The position numbers and the translations under genes were made by a program. Under the pieces are notes generated by a model. That model ran no database searches. It saw nothing but the letters and a program-made list of their open reading frames with translations, and was not told the DNA's origin. A DNA stretch of 64,000 nucleotides from Acidobacteriota bacterium (GTDB lineage Bacteria; Acidobacteriota; Aminicenantia; JBFLYD01): the NCBI GenBank assembly GCA_040756905.1, contig JBFLYD010000035.1, positions 1-64,000 of the forward strand. Reading direction: 5' to 3'. Below are positions 14,571 through 22,371 of the stretch, piece after piece (the stretch's first letter is position 1; each line of letters begins with the position of its first letter).

Positions 14571-15446
14571 ATGAATTACCGAAGAGCAGATCCTTTAAAT
14601 TTCTTAGGAATCAGGGGAAAGGAATCCGAAAAAGATTTCTCCAGAATATTAATCCTTCCCGTTCCTTACGAGACATCAACTTCTTTCATAAGAGGAACAA
14701 AATTAGCTCCGATGAAAATCATAGAAGCATCGAACTTTCTTGAATATTATGAAGAGGAAATGGGGTGGGAACCATATAAGCTTGGTATTCACACTCTTGA
14801 GCCAGTGGAGCTTTCTCTTTCGATTGAAGCATCTTTAAAAATTATTGAAGAAGCTGCAGAAGAAATAATCTCCAGCGATAGATTCATTATTTTTTTGGGC
14901 GGTGAACATACAATTTCATATCCAATAGTTAAAGCATTGTTAAAAAAAAGAGAGAATAAGTTTTCTGTTCTTCAGCTGGATGCCCATCCTGACATAAGAG
15001 ATATCTACGAAGGCACAAAGTTCAGTCATAGCTGCGTGATGAGAAGAATTTTAGAAATAGGTGTTGAAATAACTGGCTTGGGGATAAGGGCAATCTCTCT
15101 TGAGGAAAGAAAATTCATAAGGGAAAACACAAACTACAGGCTGTTTGAAATGTCTGATATATTAAAAGAAGGATGGGAAAATGATATGTTAGATTCTCTG
15201 AATGAAGATGTTTATCTTTCAATAGACATGGATGTCTTTGATCCTTCTATAGTTCCCGGTGTTGGAACTCCAGAGCCAGGCGGAATGACTTGGGAGAAGA
15301 TGACCTCTTTGCTGAGGAAACTTTCAAAAAAGAAAAAAATCATTGGTGCAGACTTTGTTGAAATCTCCCCCATCCCTTTAAATCCTACCTCTGAATACAC
15401 AACCGCCAAACTAATATATAAGCTTATCAGTTATATTTTCGGATAA
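14571..15446 (+). CDS. speB: Agmatinase/arginase-family ureohydrolase
   Basis: Ureohydrolases use a binuclear Mn site to hydrolyse guanidino groups; SpeB converts agmatine to putrescine and urea. The metal ligands are all visible: His113 in GGEHTIS, Asp137, His139 and Asp141 in LDAHPDIRD, and two Asp near 218-220 in SIDMDVFDP. The 291-residue length and the closing ADFVEISP favour agmatinase over arginase. Other guanidino-acid hydrolases of the family remain possible. It is flanked by repeats and stands alone as a transcription unit with its own promoter. Confidence 0.82.
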   Translation: MNYRRADPLNFLGIRGKESEKDFSRILILPVPYETSTSFIRGTKLAPMKIIEASNFLEYYEEEMGWEPYKLGIHTLEPVELSLSIEASLKIIEEAAEEIISSDRFIIFLGGEHTISYPIVKALLKKRENKFSVLQLDAHPDIRDIYEGTKFSHSCVMRRILEIGVEITGLGIRAISLEERKFIRENTNYRLFEMSDILKEGWENDMLDSLNEDVYLSIDMDVFDPSIVPGVGTPEPGGMTWEKMTSLLRKLSKKKKIIGADFVEISPIPLNPTSEYTTAKLIYKLISYIFG

Positions 15447-15500
15447 AAATTGTTTCATTTTATTCAAGCAAAAAAGTAGCCTGCCCCCTTTTTCCCCTCC

Positions 15501-15540
15501 GAAAAATGCAAAAAATGAGACCTGACCCCAACTTTTTTGC
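15501..15540. repeat. Palindromic repeat, GAGACCTGACCCC family
   Basis: Reads gaaaaatgcaaaaaatgaga, then cctgaccccaacttttttgc. Just upstream (about 15475-15498) is gtagcctgccccctttttcc, a fragment related to one inside the ligase gene near 34440. Confidence 0.7.
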
Positions 15541-15557
15541 AATTTTTGATTTACTGT

Positions 15558-15587
15558 TTACTTTTCAAATTTTATGGTATATATAAA
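15558..15587 (+). promoter_or_regulatory. Candidate promoter of the bamA envelope operon
   Basis: TTACTT (15558-15563), an 18-bp spacer and TATAAA (15582-15587) lie 25 bp upstream of the bamA ATG. GAGGAG is the ribosome site. The -35 match is moderate. Confidence 0.4.
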
Positions 15588-15611
15588 AATAATGATTGAG
15601 GAGCATTTAAA

Positions 15612-17927
15612 ATGAAAAGACAATTTAGTTTATTTAGTTTATTTAGTTTCTTATTTTTTGCAATTTCCTTTCTTTCTGCGGAAACTCTGATTGAAAAAAT
15701 TGAAATAATCGGAAATAAGAAGGTAAGCAGGGACACAATTATGTTTTACATAAAATCAAAGGAAAAAGAAGTTTATGATGAGGAACTTCTCCGAGAAGAT
15801 TTTAAATCTCTCTGGAACACTGGATTTTTCTCAAACATCAAAATGGAAGAGGAAGATGGATCCAATGGAAAAATAGTAAAAATCTACCTAGAAGAAAATC
15901 CTGTAATTAAATCTGTAGAATACAAAACTGGAAAAAATGTAAAAGAACAGGACATAAAAGATAAGCTAAAAGAGAAAAATATTTATATTCTACCTTACTC
16001 CTACTATGACCCTTATAAAATATTGAAAGTTAAAACTGTAATAAGCGATCTTCTCCAATCAAAAGGACTTCAACAGGGAAAAGTTGAGGTTAAAACAAAA
16101 AGGGATAAGGATGAAGTCTCAGTAACATTTGAGGTTAATGAGGGACCAAAGATTAAAGTGGGAAAGATAGTTTTTGAAGGAAATAAAAGAGTAGGTGACG
16201 GCACTTTAAGAAGAGCGATGAAAGATACGAAAATTCACTCAATCATTTCCTACGTTACATCAAAAGACGTCTTCTCTCAGGATAAATTAGAAGCAGACCT
16301 TGACAAAGTTAAAGAAAAATACCAGAGCAAGGGTTACATGGAGGTAAAACTTGGAAAGCCCGAAATAGAATATATAGATAAAAGAACAATTTTTCTAAAA
16401 AAACAAAAAATGGCAAAAATTGCAATTCCTGTGGAGGAAGGACCTCAATACAGATTGAATGAAATAAACATCTTTGGGAATAAAACACTTCCAGCTGATT
16501 TAATAAAAAGTCTAATTAAAATGAAAAAGGGAGATGTTTACAGCCTTGCTGACAGAAACAAATCAGTTGAGAACCTCCAGAAGTTATATGGTGAAAGAGG
16601 GTACTTCTATGCCCAGATAGCTCCTGTTGAAAACCTGAACCCTTCTAAAAGGACAGTCGATTTAGAATTGCACATCCAGGAAAATGACCTTGCATACCTT
16701 GGAAAACTCCAGTTTAAAGGAAACAATTTCACAAAAGATTTTGTGATAAGAAGAGAATGGCTTTTAAGAGAAGGTGATATTTTCAACACAAGAGCATTCG
16801 AAGAAAGTTTAAAAAGAGTAAAACAGCTTGGACTTGTTGACTTTGAGAAATTTCCAGAAGTGAACCCTGACCAGCAGAACCCCTCAAAAATCAATGTTAC
16901 CTGCGAGGTAAAAGAGCTACAGAGAAATCAAATTCAATTCACAGGAGGTTACAGCGGTTATGAAGGTGCATTTATGGCATTATCGTACTCAACCGTAAAC
17001 TTTTTAGGTTCAGGTGAGACGATGGATGTTACATTAACAACCGGCCAGAGGATAAAAGATTACAGGTTCGGGTTCACTGAACCATATCTTTTAGACCTTC
17101 CCATTACAATCGGATTTAACCTTTACGATAGAGGCCTGAAATTCCCTGATCTTTACACGAGATATGGAAAAGGTGGTGACTTTATCTTTGCAGCAAGAAT
17201 CTATAAATTTTTCCGAACCAACATTACTTACAGCTATGAAGTAGTTGATGTAAAAGATGTAAATGAAAATCTCTTTCTTTATGACCCATACTCATATTTT
17301 TACTACACCGAGGGAAAAAGAATATTTTCGAGTATAATTCCCACTTTCTATTATTCAACAGTAGATAGCCCTATCGATCCAAGGGAAGGGGTTTTTTACC
17401 TTGGTTCATTAAGATATTCCTCATCATTCCTTGGAGGAGATGTTCTCCTCATAAGACCCCGATTTGAATGGAAATTATTCAAGCCGATATGGAAAAATCA
17501 TGTGCTTGGATTTCATTTCGAAGCAGAAAGGGTGAAGCCATTGAAAGAACAACAGCTTCCTTTCTATGAAAGATTGTACATGGGAGGAGAGCTATCCCTC
17601 AGAGGTTTTGAATTTTACACAATAGGTCCGAAGAATGAAGCAGGTGTTATGATTGGAGGAGATAAGAGTCTTCTTTTCAATTTTGAATACCAGATACCAG
17701 TGGGAGGACCTCTTAAAGCAATAATATTCTACGATGTGGGAAATGTATGGGCAATTGGAGAAAAAATTGATTTATCAAATCTATACTCTTCAACAGGGTT
17801 AGAGGCAAGAATTTTTGTGCCTATGCTCAGGGTTCCTTTCAGGTTAATATTTGCCTATAACCCTCGAAAAATCAAAAAAGAGGATTCCCATTTCGCCTTT
17901 AGATTTGCCATAGGAACAACATTTTAA
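15612..17927 (+). CDS. bamA: Outer-membrane protein assembly factor BamA
   Basis: BamA inserts beta-barrel proteins into the outer membrane. The 771 residues begin with a signal peptide (about 1-23, ending SAETLIE). POTRA repeats follow (KIEIIGNKKVSRDTIMFYIK, GPKIKVGKIVFEGNKRV, LNEINIFGNKTLPADLIKSL, AYLGKLQFKGNNFT). A C-terminal 16-strand barrel carries the loop-6 motif ELSLRGFEF, an (L/V)RGF variant. The last residue is Phe, as in most barrels. It heads an operon: ompH follows after 16 nt, then fabZ, lpxA and lpxI, a conserved envelope order. Family length is normal. Confidence 0.95.
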   Translation: MKRQFSLFSLFSFLFFAISFLSAETLIEKIEIIGNKKVSRDTIMFYIKSKEKEVYDEELLREDFKSLWNTGFFSNIKMEEEDGSNGKIVKIYLEENPVIKSVEYKTGKNVKEQDIKDKLKEKNIYILPYSYYDPYKILKVKTVISDLLQSKGLQQGKVEVKTKRDKDEVSVTFEVNEGPKIKVGKIVFEGNKRVGDGTLRRAMKDTKIHSIISYVTSKDVFSQDKLEADLDKVKEKYQSKGYMEVKLGKPEIEYIDKRTIFLKKQKMAKIAIPVEEGPQYRLNEINIFGNKTLPADLIKSLIKMKKGDVYSLADRNKSVENLQKLYGERGYFYAQIAPVENLNPSKRTVDLELHIQENDLAYLGKLQFKGNNFTKDFVIRREWLLREGDIFNTRAFEESLKRVKQLGLVDFEKFPEVNPDQQNPSKINVTCEVKELQRNQIQFTGGYSGYEGAFMALSYSTVNFLGSGETMDVTLTTGQRIKDYRFGFTEPYLLDLPITIGFNLYDRGLKFPDLYTRYGKGGDFIFAARIYKFFRTNITYSYEVVDVKDVNENLFLYDPYSYFYYTEGKRIFSSIIPTFYYSTVDSPIDPREGVFYLGSLRYSSSFLGGDVLLIRPRFEWKLFKPIWKNHVLGFHFEAERVKPLKEQQLPFYERLYMGGELSLRGFEFYTIGPKNEAGVMIGGDKSLLFNFEYQIPVGGPLKAIIFYDVGNVWAIGEKIDLSNLYSSTGLEARIFVPMLRVPFRLIFAYNPRKIKKEDSHFAFRFAIGTTF

Positions 17928-17943
17928 TTTGGAAGGAGGAAAT

Positions 17944-18501
17944 ATGCAAATTAGATTTACTAAAATGGTCCTTTTTTTAGCAATATTCTTATTTGTCACT
18001 TTCTACACTTTTCCTCAGGAAATAAAGATCGCAGTCGTTAACTCTGGACGGATTCTCGAGGAGTCAATCCCTGGAAAAGAGGTAGTGGCTCAATTAAAAA
18101 ATTTCAGCGAACAAAAGCAGAAAGAAATCAACACAAAATCTCAGGAACTGCAGAGATTAAGGGACAGGTTGGCCACTCAAAGATTCTCTCTATCTCCAGA
18201 TGCTCAGGAAAAACTCGCGAATGAGATTGAGCAGAAAGACACGGCATTGAAAAGACTTATGGAAGATGCTCAAAGAGATTTTGATTCATTACAAGCAAAG
18301 CTTTTCACAAAAATTCAGAATGAAGTAACTCCAATAATCAGCAATTTAGGTAAAGAAAAGGGATATGCTATAGTTTTTGACCTTCGGGGACTTCCTATTA
18401 TTTACTATGATGAAAAAATTGACATAACTGATGAGGTAATAAAAAGATACAACCAATCAAAAGCTCCAGCACCAAAGCAACAGTCCCAAGAGAAAAAATG
18501 A
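17944..18501 (+). CDS. skp: OmpH/Skp-family periplasmic chaperone
   Basis: Skp holds unfolded outer-membrane proteins on the way to BamA. I start the gene at the ATG at 17944, which has a perfect GGAGG 5 nt upstream; a TTG at 17929 is in frame but unlikely. A signal peptide (about 20 residues, ending TFPQE) is followed by [20 protein letters not shown], the usual first strand and helix of the body. Long coiled-coil arms follow (about 55-120, rich in Lys, Glu and Gln). Position directly after bamA supports the call. Confidence 0.9.
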   Translation: MQIRFTKMVLFLAIFLFVTFYTFPQEIKIAVVNSGRILEESIPGKEVVAQLKNFSEQKQKEINTKSQELQRLRDRLATQRFSLSPDAQEKLANEIEQKDTALKRLMEDAQRDFDSLQAKLFTKIQNEVTPIISNLGKEKGYAIVFDLRGLPIIYYDEKIDITDEVIKRYNQSKAPAPKQQSQEKK

Positions 18502-18968
18502 ATGAGAAAATAGACATCAGAGACATCTTCAGATTCCTTCCCCATCGGTATCCCTTCCTTCTTGTCGATCGAATTCTGGACTTTGAAGAAGGGAAAAAAA
18601 TAGTCGGCGTAAAAAACATCACTGTCAATGAGCCTTTTTTTCAGGGGCACTTTCCAGGAGCGCCAGTGATGCCAGGCGTTCTCATCTTAGAAGCCATGGC
18701 CCAGACAGGGGGCGTTCTCCTTCTCCGGAATGTGCCTGATAGAGAAAAAAAACTTATATATCTTGCAGGTATAAACAATGCCAAATTCAAAAAACCAGTT
18801 GTACCAGGAGATCAATTGAAAATGATTCTTGAGGTAACAAAAATAAAGTCAAAATTCTGCCAGATGAAAGGAGAAGCTTTCGTTAACGATGAAAAAGTAG
18901 CAGAAGCAGAATATCTATCAACAATAGTTGACATAGAAGAAATAGAAAGAAGAGATGACAAAAAATAA
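18498..18968 (+). CDS. fabZ: 3-hydroxyacyl-ACP dehydratase FabZ
   Basis: FabZ dehydrates 3-hydroxyacyl-ACP in fatty acid synthesis and competes with LpxA for hydroxyacyl chains. The hot-dog-fold protein (156 residues) has [13 protein letters not shown] at 14-26 and the catalytic pair His51 (GHFPG) and Glu65 ([14 protein letters not shown]). It overlaps ompH by 4 nt and lpxA by 14 nt, so translation is coupled along the envelope operon. Confidence 0.95.
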   Translation: MNEKIDIRDIFRFLPHRYPFLLVDRILDFEEGKKIVGVKNITVNEPFFQGHFPGAPVMPGVLILEAMAQTGGVLLLRNVPDREKKLIYLAGINNAKFKKPVVPGDQLKMILEVTKIKSKFCQMKGEAFVNDEKVAEAEYLSTIVDIEEIERRDDKK

Positions 18969-19776
18969 AATTAAAATACATCCCACCACGGTTATAGGTA
19001 AAAATGTAAAAATTGAAGATGGAGTTGAAATAGGGCCATATACAGTGATAGGAGAGAATGTCAGAATAGGAAAGAATACGAGGATTGAATCAAATGTTTT
19101 CATCGAAAAAAATTCTATAATCGGAGAGGATAATCACATTTTTCCATACGTTGCCTTGGGCAAAGACCCTCAGGATTTAAAGTATAAAGGAGAGGAGACA
19201 TTTATAAAAATTGGAAATTCAAACAGGATAAGAGAGTTTGTCACAATACACAGAGGAACTTCAGAAGGAGGAACCACAACTATTGGAAATGGAAATTATA
19301 TAATGGCTTATTCCCACATTGCTCACGACTGTAAGGTGGGAAATGAAACCATATTTGTCAATGGAGCAACTCTTGCGGGACATGTTGAGGTTTACGATTT
19401 TGCTACTATTGGAGCATTTACAGGAGTCCATCAATTTACAAGAATCGGAAAGTATTCTTACATCGGAGGATATTCGGTTATAACTCAGGATGTCGTTCCT
19501 TTCTCAAGGGTTGTAGGAGCAAGACCAACGTATATGTTAGGGCTGAATTCAATCGGAATGAGAAGAAGGGGATTCTCAAGAGATTCTCTGGAAGTTTTAA
19601 AAAATACATTCAAATTTTTATTCTTCTCTGACCTAAACACAACTCAGGCGATTCAAAAAATAGAAAATGAACTTGAAAAAACAGAGGAGGTCAGAGAATT
19701 AATCGATTTTATAAATTCCTCAAAAAGAGGGATAATAAAGAAAATAAGCTTAGAATGGGAAGAAGAATTGGTATAA
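18955..19776 (+). CDS. lpxA: UDP-N-acetylglucosamine O-acyltransferase LpxA
   Basis: LpxA transfers 3-hydroxyacyl chains to UDP-GlcNAc (or to a 3-amino variant) at the first step of lipid A synthesis. The 273 residues show the left-handed hexapeptide helix ([20 protein letters not shown] and later repeats), the [10 protein letters not shown] block with His121 and catalytic His124, and the C-terminal helical cap. The adjacent Gfo/Idh oxidoreductase could make the 3-amino sugar used for amide-linked lipid A. Sequence alone does not settle which acceptor is used. Confidence 0.95.
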   Translation: MTKNKIKIHPTTVIGKNVKIEDGVEIGPYTVIGENVRIGKNTRIESNVFIEKNSIIGEDNHIFPYVALGKDPQDLKYKGEETFIKIGNSNRIREFVTIHRGTSEGGTTTIGNGNYIMAYSHIAHDCKVGNETIFVNGATLAGHVEVYDFATIGAFTGVHQFTRIGKYSYIGGYSVITQDVVPFSRVVGARPTYMLGLNSIGMRRRGFSRDSLEVLKNTFKFLFFSDLNTTQAIQKIENELEKTEEVRELIDFINSSKRGIIKKISLEWEEELV

Positions 19777-20561
19777 TAGCTGGAGGAAGTCAATTCCCGA
19801 TGCTGGTTGCAAAAGAAGCAAGAAAAAGAGGAGATAAAATAATAACCGCTGCCATAAAAGGAATTACTTCTTCTGAGCTTCAAAAATATTCTGATGAGAT
19901 TCGCTGGTTTGAAATTCATGAATTGGACAATCTCATATCTTATTTTAAAGAAAAAAATGTAATCGAAGCCTTGATGGCAGGAAAAGTTCAACATTCTTTA
20001 ATTTATAGCGACTTTAAGCCCTATTCTGATGCGGAAAAATTCATTTCTACTCTTGAAAGAAAAAATACCACTTCAATCCTAAATGAGATTGGCAGAGTGT
20101 TAGAATCAAACGGAATAAAGATTATCGACTCAACAGCTTTCCTTCAAAATCTGCTTCCAGATGAGGGAATACTTACAGTTAAAAAAATAGACGAAGAAAC
20201 TTTAAAGGATATAGAATATGGGTGGAAGATTGCAAAAAAAATTTCTGAAATGGATATAGGTCAATCTATAGCGGTAAAGAATGGAGCTGTGGTTGCAGTA
20301 GAAGCAATGGAAGGGACTGATATGATGATTAAAAGGGCTGGAAAAATAGCTGGAAATGGAATTGTCGCTATAAAAGTTTCGAGACCCCAGCAGGATATGA
20401 GATACGATGTTCCTGTGTTGGGTCTTTTAACGATAAAAAATCTTGTAAAAATAAATGCTTCAGCTCTTGTTTTTGAAGCAAAAAAAACTATTTTTTTCAG
20501 CCAAAAAAAGGCAATTTCATTTGCTGATCAACACGGACTTTCGATAATTTCAAAAAAATGA
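19755..20561 (+). CDS. lpxI: UDP-2,3-diacylglucosamine pyrophosphatase LpxI
   Basis: LpxI hydrolyses UDP-2,3-diacylglucosamine to lipid X. It replaces LpxH in many non-enteric Gram-negatives. The 268-residue protein starts [20 protein letters not shown] and has the C-terminal DUF1009 block with VAVEAMEGTDMMIKRAGKIA, VKVSRPQQDMRYDVPVLG and the closing FFSQKKAISFADQHGL. It overlaps lpxA by 22 nt and the next gene by 4 nt. LpxB and LpxD are not in the window. Confidence 0.93.
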   Translation: MGRRIGIIAGGSQFPMLVAKEARKRGDKIITAAIKGITSSELQKYSDEIRWFEIHELDNLISYFKEKNVIEALMAGKVQHSLIYSDFKPYSDAEKFISTLERKNTTSILNEIGRVLESNGIKIIDSTAFLQNLLPDEGILTVKKIDEETLKDIEYGWKIAKKISEMDIGQSIAVKNGAVVAVEAMEGTDMMIKRAGKIAGNGIVAIKVSRPQQDMRYDVPVLGLLTIKNLVKINASALVFEAKKTIFFSQKKAISFADQHGLSIISKK

Positions 20562-21487
20562 AAAACATAAAGATTGGAGTAATCGGTGTAGGATACCTGG
20601 GGTCTCAGCATGCAAGAATTCTTTCAAGTCTTGAGAAGGTCTCCCTTGCGGGAGTTTGCGATATAGACATCCAAAAGGGCATTGAGATTTCAAGAAAATA
20701 CAACACTGAATTCTGCCCTGACAGGAAGGATTTAATAAAAAAAATAGATGCTGCAGTTGTAGCCACTCCGACCAATACTCATTTTGAAATAGCAAAGGAG
20801 CTTTTAGACACAGGAAAGCCAACTCTGGTCGAAAAACCCATCACAGAAAATGTAGAAAAAGGGGAAAAACTTATTGAAATTTCGAAAAAAAATAAAACTT
20901 TCCTTCAGGTAGGACATCTTGAAAGATTCAATCCAGCCCTTCAGAAGGCAAAGGAAATCATAAAGGACCCTAAATTTATCGAAGTCCACAGGCTCGGTGT
21001 ATTCTCTCTCAGGTCTTTAGACATCGATGTCATCCTTGATCTTATGATTCATGACCTTGACATCCTCCTCGACATAGTAAAAAGCAAACCAGCAGAAATT
21101 AAAGCAATCGGGGTAAATGTTTTAACCGATAAAATCGATATTGCAAATGCAAGGATTGAATTCGAATCTGGAACAGTTGCCAACCTTACCGCAAGCAGGG
21201 TATATGGAAGGAAGGTAAGAAAACTCAGAGTTTTCCAGCCTTTTAACTATATTTCGATAGATTACAAAGATCAGGAAGTTAAAGTTTACGCATTAAAAGA
21301 ATCGAAAATAATAGAAGAAAATTTAATCATAGAAAAAGATGAGCCCTTAAAAAAAGAACTTGAAAACTTTATAAATACGATTGAGGGAAGTGAAAAAAGC
21401 TTGGTTTCAGGAGAAGACGGCCTCAGGGCTCTTGAGCTGGCTCAAAAGATATTTAATTCCTGCAAAAAAGAATACATTAATTATTAA
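20558..21487 (+). CDS. Gfo/Idh/MocA-family oxidoreductase in the lpx operon
   Basis: This NAD(P)-dependent sugar oxidoreductase has 309 residues. It has a Rossmann nucleotide site (GVIGVGYLGSQHARIL, residues 7-22), the family EKPI motif near 95 (VEKPITENVEKGE) and the catalytic-region VGHLERFNPALQKAKE. Its place after lpxA-lpxI suggests GnnA, the UDP-GlcNAc 3-dehydrogenase that with aminotransferase GnnB supplies a 3-amino donor for LpxA. No gnnB-like aminotransferase is in the window, so this is inference. Overlaps of 4 nt upstream and 1 nt downstream show tight coupling. Confidence 0.85.
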   Translation: MKNIKIGVIGVGYLGSQHARILSSLEKVSLAGVCDIDIQKGIEISRKYNTEFCPDRKDLIKKIDAAVVATPTNTHFEIAKELLDTGKPTLVEKPITENVEKGEKLIEISKKNKTFLQVGHLERFNPALQKAKEIIKDPKFIEVHRLGVFSLRSLDIDVILDLMIHDLDILLDIVKSKPAEIKAIGVNVLTDKIDIANARIEFESGTVANLTASRVYGRKVRKLRVFQPFNYISIDYKDQEVKVYALKESKIIEENLIIEKDEPLKKELENFINTIEGSEKSLVSGEDGLRALELAQKIFNSCKKEYINY

Positions 21488-22353
21488 TGAATAGACGTAT
21501 CATCCCTGGAATTTTTTCTATCATTTTCCATTTTGTCTTTATCGTTCTAATCCTGACAATTCCTTCTCCAGAGATTAAGATCAAAACTCCTCAGACCATA
21601 TTAGCTTATCTTCCAAAAAACTTTCCTCCAGATGTCCCATTAATTTATCCATCTCCAAAAAAAGATGAACAAAATAAAACAAAAGAAAAAATTGAGGGAA
21701 AAAAAGAAGAAGAAAAAGAAATCAAAAAAGACGATAGAATATTCGTTAGAAAAGGTGATGTAGAAGCTCCGATCGAAGATAAACAACAGGAGAAGCCAAT
21801 TGCAACAGAGCCTCAAAAACCAGAGGGAGAACCTGAAGGAGAAGGAACTGGAAAAGGAAGCTTCGAAGGAAAAAAAGAAAAAAATGAAATTGATTCTGGA
21901 TTAAAATTCAAAGATGGAGATAAAGACGAACAGAAAAAAAGTAACCTTCGGTTTCCATCCGGTTTTTCATTCGAGGGAGGATCCTCAAAAGGAAAAGGAG
22001 GAGGATATCCCTATCAAGGATTTGGTGCCTCCGCATACTTTGACTCAGGAGGATATGATATCACTCCATGGGCAAGAGAGGTTATAAAAATAGTAAAGAG
22101 AAACTGGTTCATACCCACAGCTGCAAGATATGGAATAAGAGGCATTTCAACGATATATTTAGTATTCGAAAGAGACGGTTCAATAAGTGAATTTACCATA
22201 TACAAACCCTCGGGTATCATTTCTTTTGACCAATCCGCAATAAATGCCTTAATCTCTTCGGTTCCATTCCCTCCCCTTCCTTATGACCTTCCAAAAAAAA
22301 ATTTGCCAGCCTACTTCGTTTTTTATTATAATTTATACCCTGAAGAAAAATAG
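21487..22353 (+). CDS. TonB-family energy-transducer-like protein
   Basis: The 288 residues have an N-terminal signal anchor (about 6-27). A long charged region rich in Lys, Glu and Pro/Gly follows (about 55-170). A TonB C-terminal-type domain occupies about 190-284, with REVIKIVKRNWFIPTAARYG, TIYLVFERDGSISEFTIYKP and SSVPFPPLP. TonB couples the proton-motive force to outer-membrane receptors such as BtuB at 47 kb. No exbB or exbD lies alongside. Because it is in an envelope operon it may instead serve a structural or TolA-like role. Confidence 0.8.
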   Translation: MNRRIIPGIFSIIFHFVFIVLILTIPSPEIKIKTPQTILAYLPKNFPPDVPLIYPSPKKDEQNKTKEKIEGKKEEEKEIKKDDRIFVRKGDVEAPIEDKQQEKPIATEPQKPEGEPEGEGTGKGSFEGKKEKNEIDSGLKFKDGDKDEQKKSNLRFPSGFSFEGGSSKGKGGGYPYQGFGASAYFDSGGYDITPWAREVIKIVKRNWFIPTAARYGIRGISTIYLVFERDGSISEFTIYKPSGIISFDQSAINALISSVPFPPLPYDLPKKNLPAYFVFYYNLYPEEK

Positions 22354-22371
22354 AATTTTAACTAAATCCGA

